A stretch of 5,720 nt of DNA from Actinomycetes bacterium (GTDB lineage Bacteria > Actinomycetota > Aquicultoria > CAJVYJ01 > JAUVQD01), in the NCBI GenBank assembly GCA_030666075.1, contig DAOUYN010000072.1, positions 1 through 5,720 of the forward strand. Direction: 5' to 3'. Every line of letters starts with the position of its first letter. Within the stretch, counting starts at the first letter, position 1. The position numbers and the translations under genes are program-made. Shown in pieces: positions 5,390 to 5,720 of this stretch. The notes beneath the pieces were generated by a model. That model was not told where the DNA came from, did not search any database, and saw nothing but the letters and a program-made list of their open reading frames with translations.

Positions 5390-5445
5390 GAAGCTCGTCA
5401 GGCGCACTTGCCGTGTCGCTTGTCGGGCTTTCTTCGATTGCTTTT
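5390..5445 (+). terminator. Intrinsic terminator of ssrA
   Basis: AAGCTCG (5391-5397) pairs with CGGGCTT (5424-5430) with one G-U pair. After a T-T mismatch, CAGGCGCAC (5399-5407) pairs with GTG-T-CGCTTG (5413-5422) with one bulged T and one G-U pair, closing a TTGCC loop. The stem is followed by a T-rich stretch, TTTCTTCGATTGCTTTT (5429-5445). It starts 2 nt after the encoded CCA, which is a normal place for tmRNA termination. The T-tract is interrupted, so efficiency is uncertain. Confidence 0.7.
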
Positions 5446-5455
5446 CCCTTCGGCC

Positions 5456-5479
5456 GAGTTCGCCTCGGCGTCTCCACTA
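5456..5479 (+). repeat. Degenerate copy of the tmRNA 3' end
   Basis: This segment aligns with the tmRNA T-arm and acceptor end at 5363-5388: 20 of 24 positions match with one 2-nt gap, including GAGTTCG at the start and CTCCAC near the end. The copy sits 93 bp downstream in direct orientation and within a 6-bp hairpin context (GCCGAG 5453-5458, CTCGGC 5464-5469). A decayed attachment site or partial tRNA-gene duplication is possible; chance and shared hairpin composition cannot be excluded. No integrase is in the window. Confidence 0.35.
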
Positions 5480-5489
5480 ACTCAGGATA

Positions 5490-5505
5490 ATGCCTTACAA
5501 GGCAT
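5490..5505. repeat. Perfect inverted repeat in the ssrA-antiporter intergenic region
   Basis: ATGCCT-TACA-AGGCAT is a 16-bp near-perfect palindrome (7-bp arms if the centre is taken as AC). It is followed closely by another imperfect inverted repeat, GATGTCC/GGGCATC (5514-5528). They may be operator sites or RNA hairpins ahead of the antiporter gene; the short spacing and lack of T-runs argue against strong terminators. Nothing else recognisable lies between 5446 and 5652. Confidence 0.3.
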
Positions 5506-5652
5506 GATTCCGCGATGTCCGGGGCATCTTCAGACACCTCTTGCAAATAAATATGCTGTCGCTTAGGGGTCAATAAGATAGAGGTTAGCTCCAGGGCAAC
5601 TTAATGATTACAATCGAGGAAGATCCAGAAAGCGCGATTAAGAGAGCCACCT

Positions 5653-5720
5653 ATGGAATCAACATTACTTACCGACATCGTCATCATACTCACGCTCTCC
5701 GTGGCTGTATTGTTCGTATC
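5653..5720 (+). CDS. Probable cation:proton antiporter (CPA2/KefB type), N-terminal fragment
   Basis: Only the first 22 codons are present: MESTLLTDIVIILTLSVAVL followed by FV. This matches the usual N-terminus of KefB-like monovalent cation:proton antiporter-2 proteins, in which a short polar start (M-E-x-x-L-L-x-D-I-V-I-I) leads into the first transmembrane helix. Family members exchange potassium or sodium for protons across the inner membrane. ATG at 5653-5655 is preceded by AGAGAG with 6-nt spacing, a modest Shine-Dalgarno sequence. A TACAAT -10-like hexamer at 5609-5614 lies upstream but has no good -35. The assignment rests on a short hydrophobic segment, so another multi-pass membrane protein is possible. 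It is separated from ssrA by a terminator and is probably an independent transcription unit. Confidence 0.6.
   Translation, partial: MESTLLTDIVIILTLSVAVLFV

Noticed and set aside
5259..5573. A 104-codon minus-strand frame overlapping ssrA and its downstream region
   Set aside because: Most of it lies antisense to tmRNA, and its translation has no recognisable features.
5389..5652. A genomic island or prophage inserted at ssrA
   Set aside because: No integrase, no exact attachment repeat and no phage-like gene are present; the next gene looks like a housekeeping antiporter.

Overview
The window is an ordinary-looking bacterial chromosomal segment of moderately high GC. It holds two divergent gene groups separated by a 79-bp promoter region at about 4449-4527. 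No mobile element, CRISPR array, defence cassette or previously undescribed system could be supported. The organism is probably a deep-branching or anaerobic Gram-positive lineage, with Actinomycetota such as Coriobacteriia, Geothermincolia or Aquicultoria relatives as my best guess. That guess rests on a comF-flgM-hpf arrangement resembling the Bacillus comF-flagellar-hpf-secA region, a lone FlgM-type anti-sigma factor, several starts that look leaderless, and GTG starts. It is inference, not an identification.

Minus strand, in transcription order from right to left: a family 4 glycosyltransferase (3339-4448); mtnA, methylthioribose-1-phosphate isomerase of methionine salvage (2226-3290); an AEC-family permease (1282-2196); comF, a zinc-ribbon phosphoribosyltransferase-like protein linked to DNA uptake (589-1269); a 60-residue FlgM-like anti-sigma-28 factor (297-479); and the first 48 codons of hpf/raiA, the ribosome hibernation factor (1-145, running off the left edge). 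mtnA, the permease and comF are closely packed (29 bp and 12 bp apart) and may be co-transcribed. flgM and hpf have leaders of 109 and 151 bp and clear Shine-Dalgarno sequences.

Plus strand: smpB (4528-4995) is followed after 40 bp by ssrA, a complete tmRNA gene (5036-5388) whose proposed tag is ANEELALAA. Their products work together in trans-translation, which rescues stalled ribosomes. A strong intrinsic terminator follows ssrA. After about 260 bp containing several inverted repeats and a degenerate copy of the tmRNA 3' end, a CPA2/KefB-type cation:proton antiporter gene begins (5653, running off the right edge).

The points most worth a second look are the shortened comF-flgM-hpf synteny, the recurrent placement of -10-like elements 6 to 11 nt before start codons that lack a ribosome binding site, the degenerate tmRNA 3'-end repeat, the unusually short proteolysis tag, and alternative hairpins in the hpf leader.
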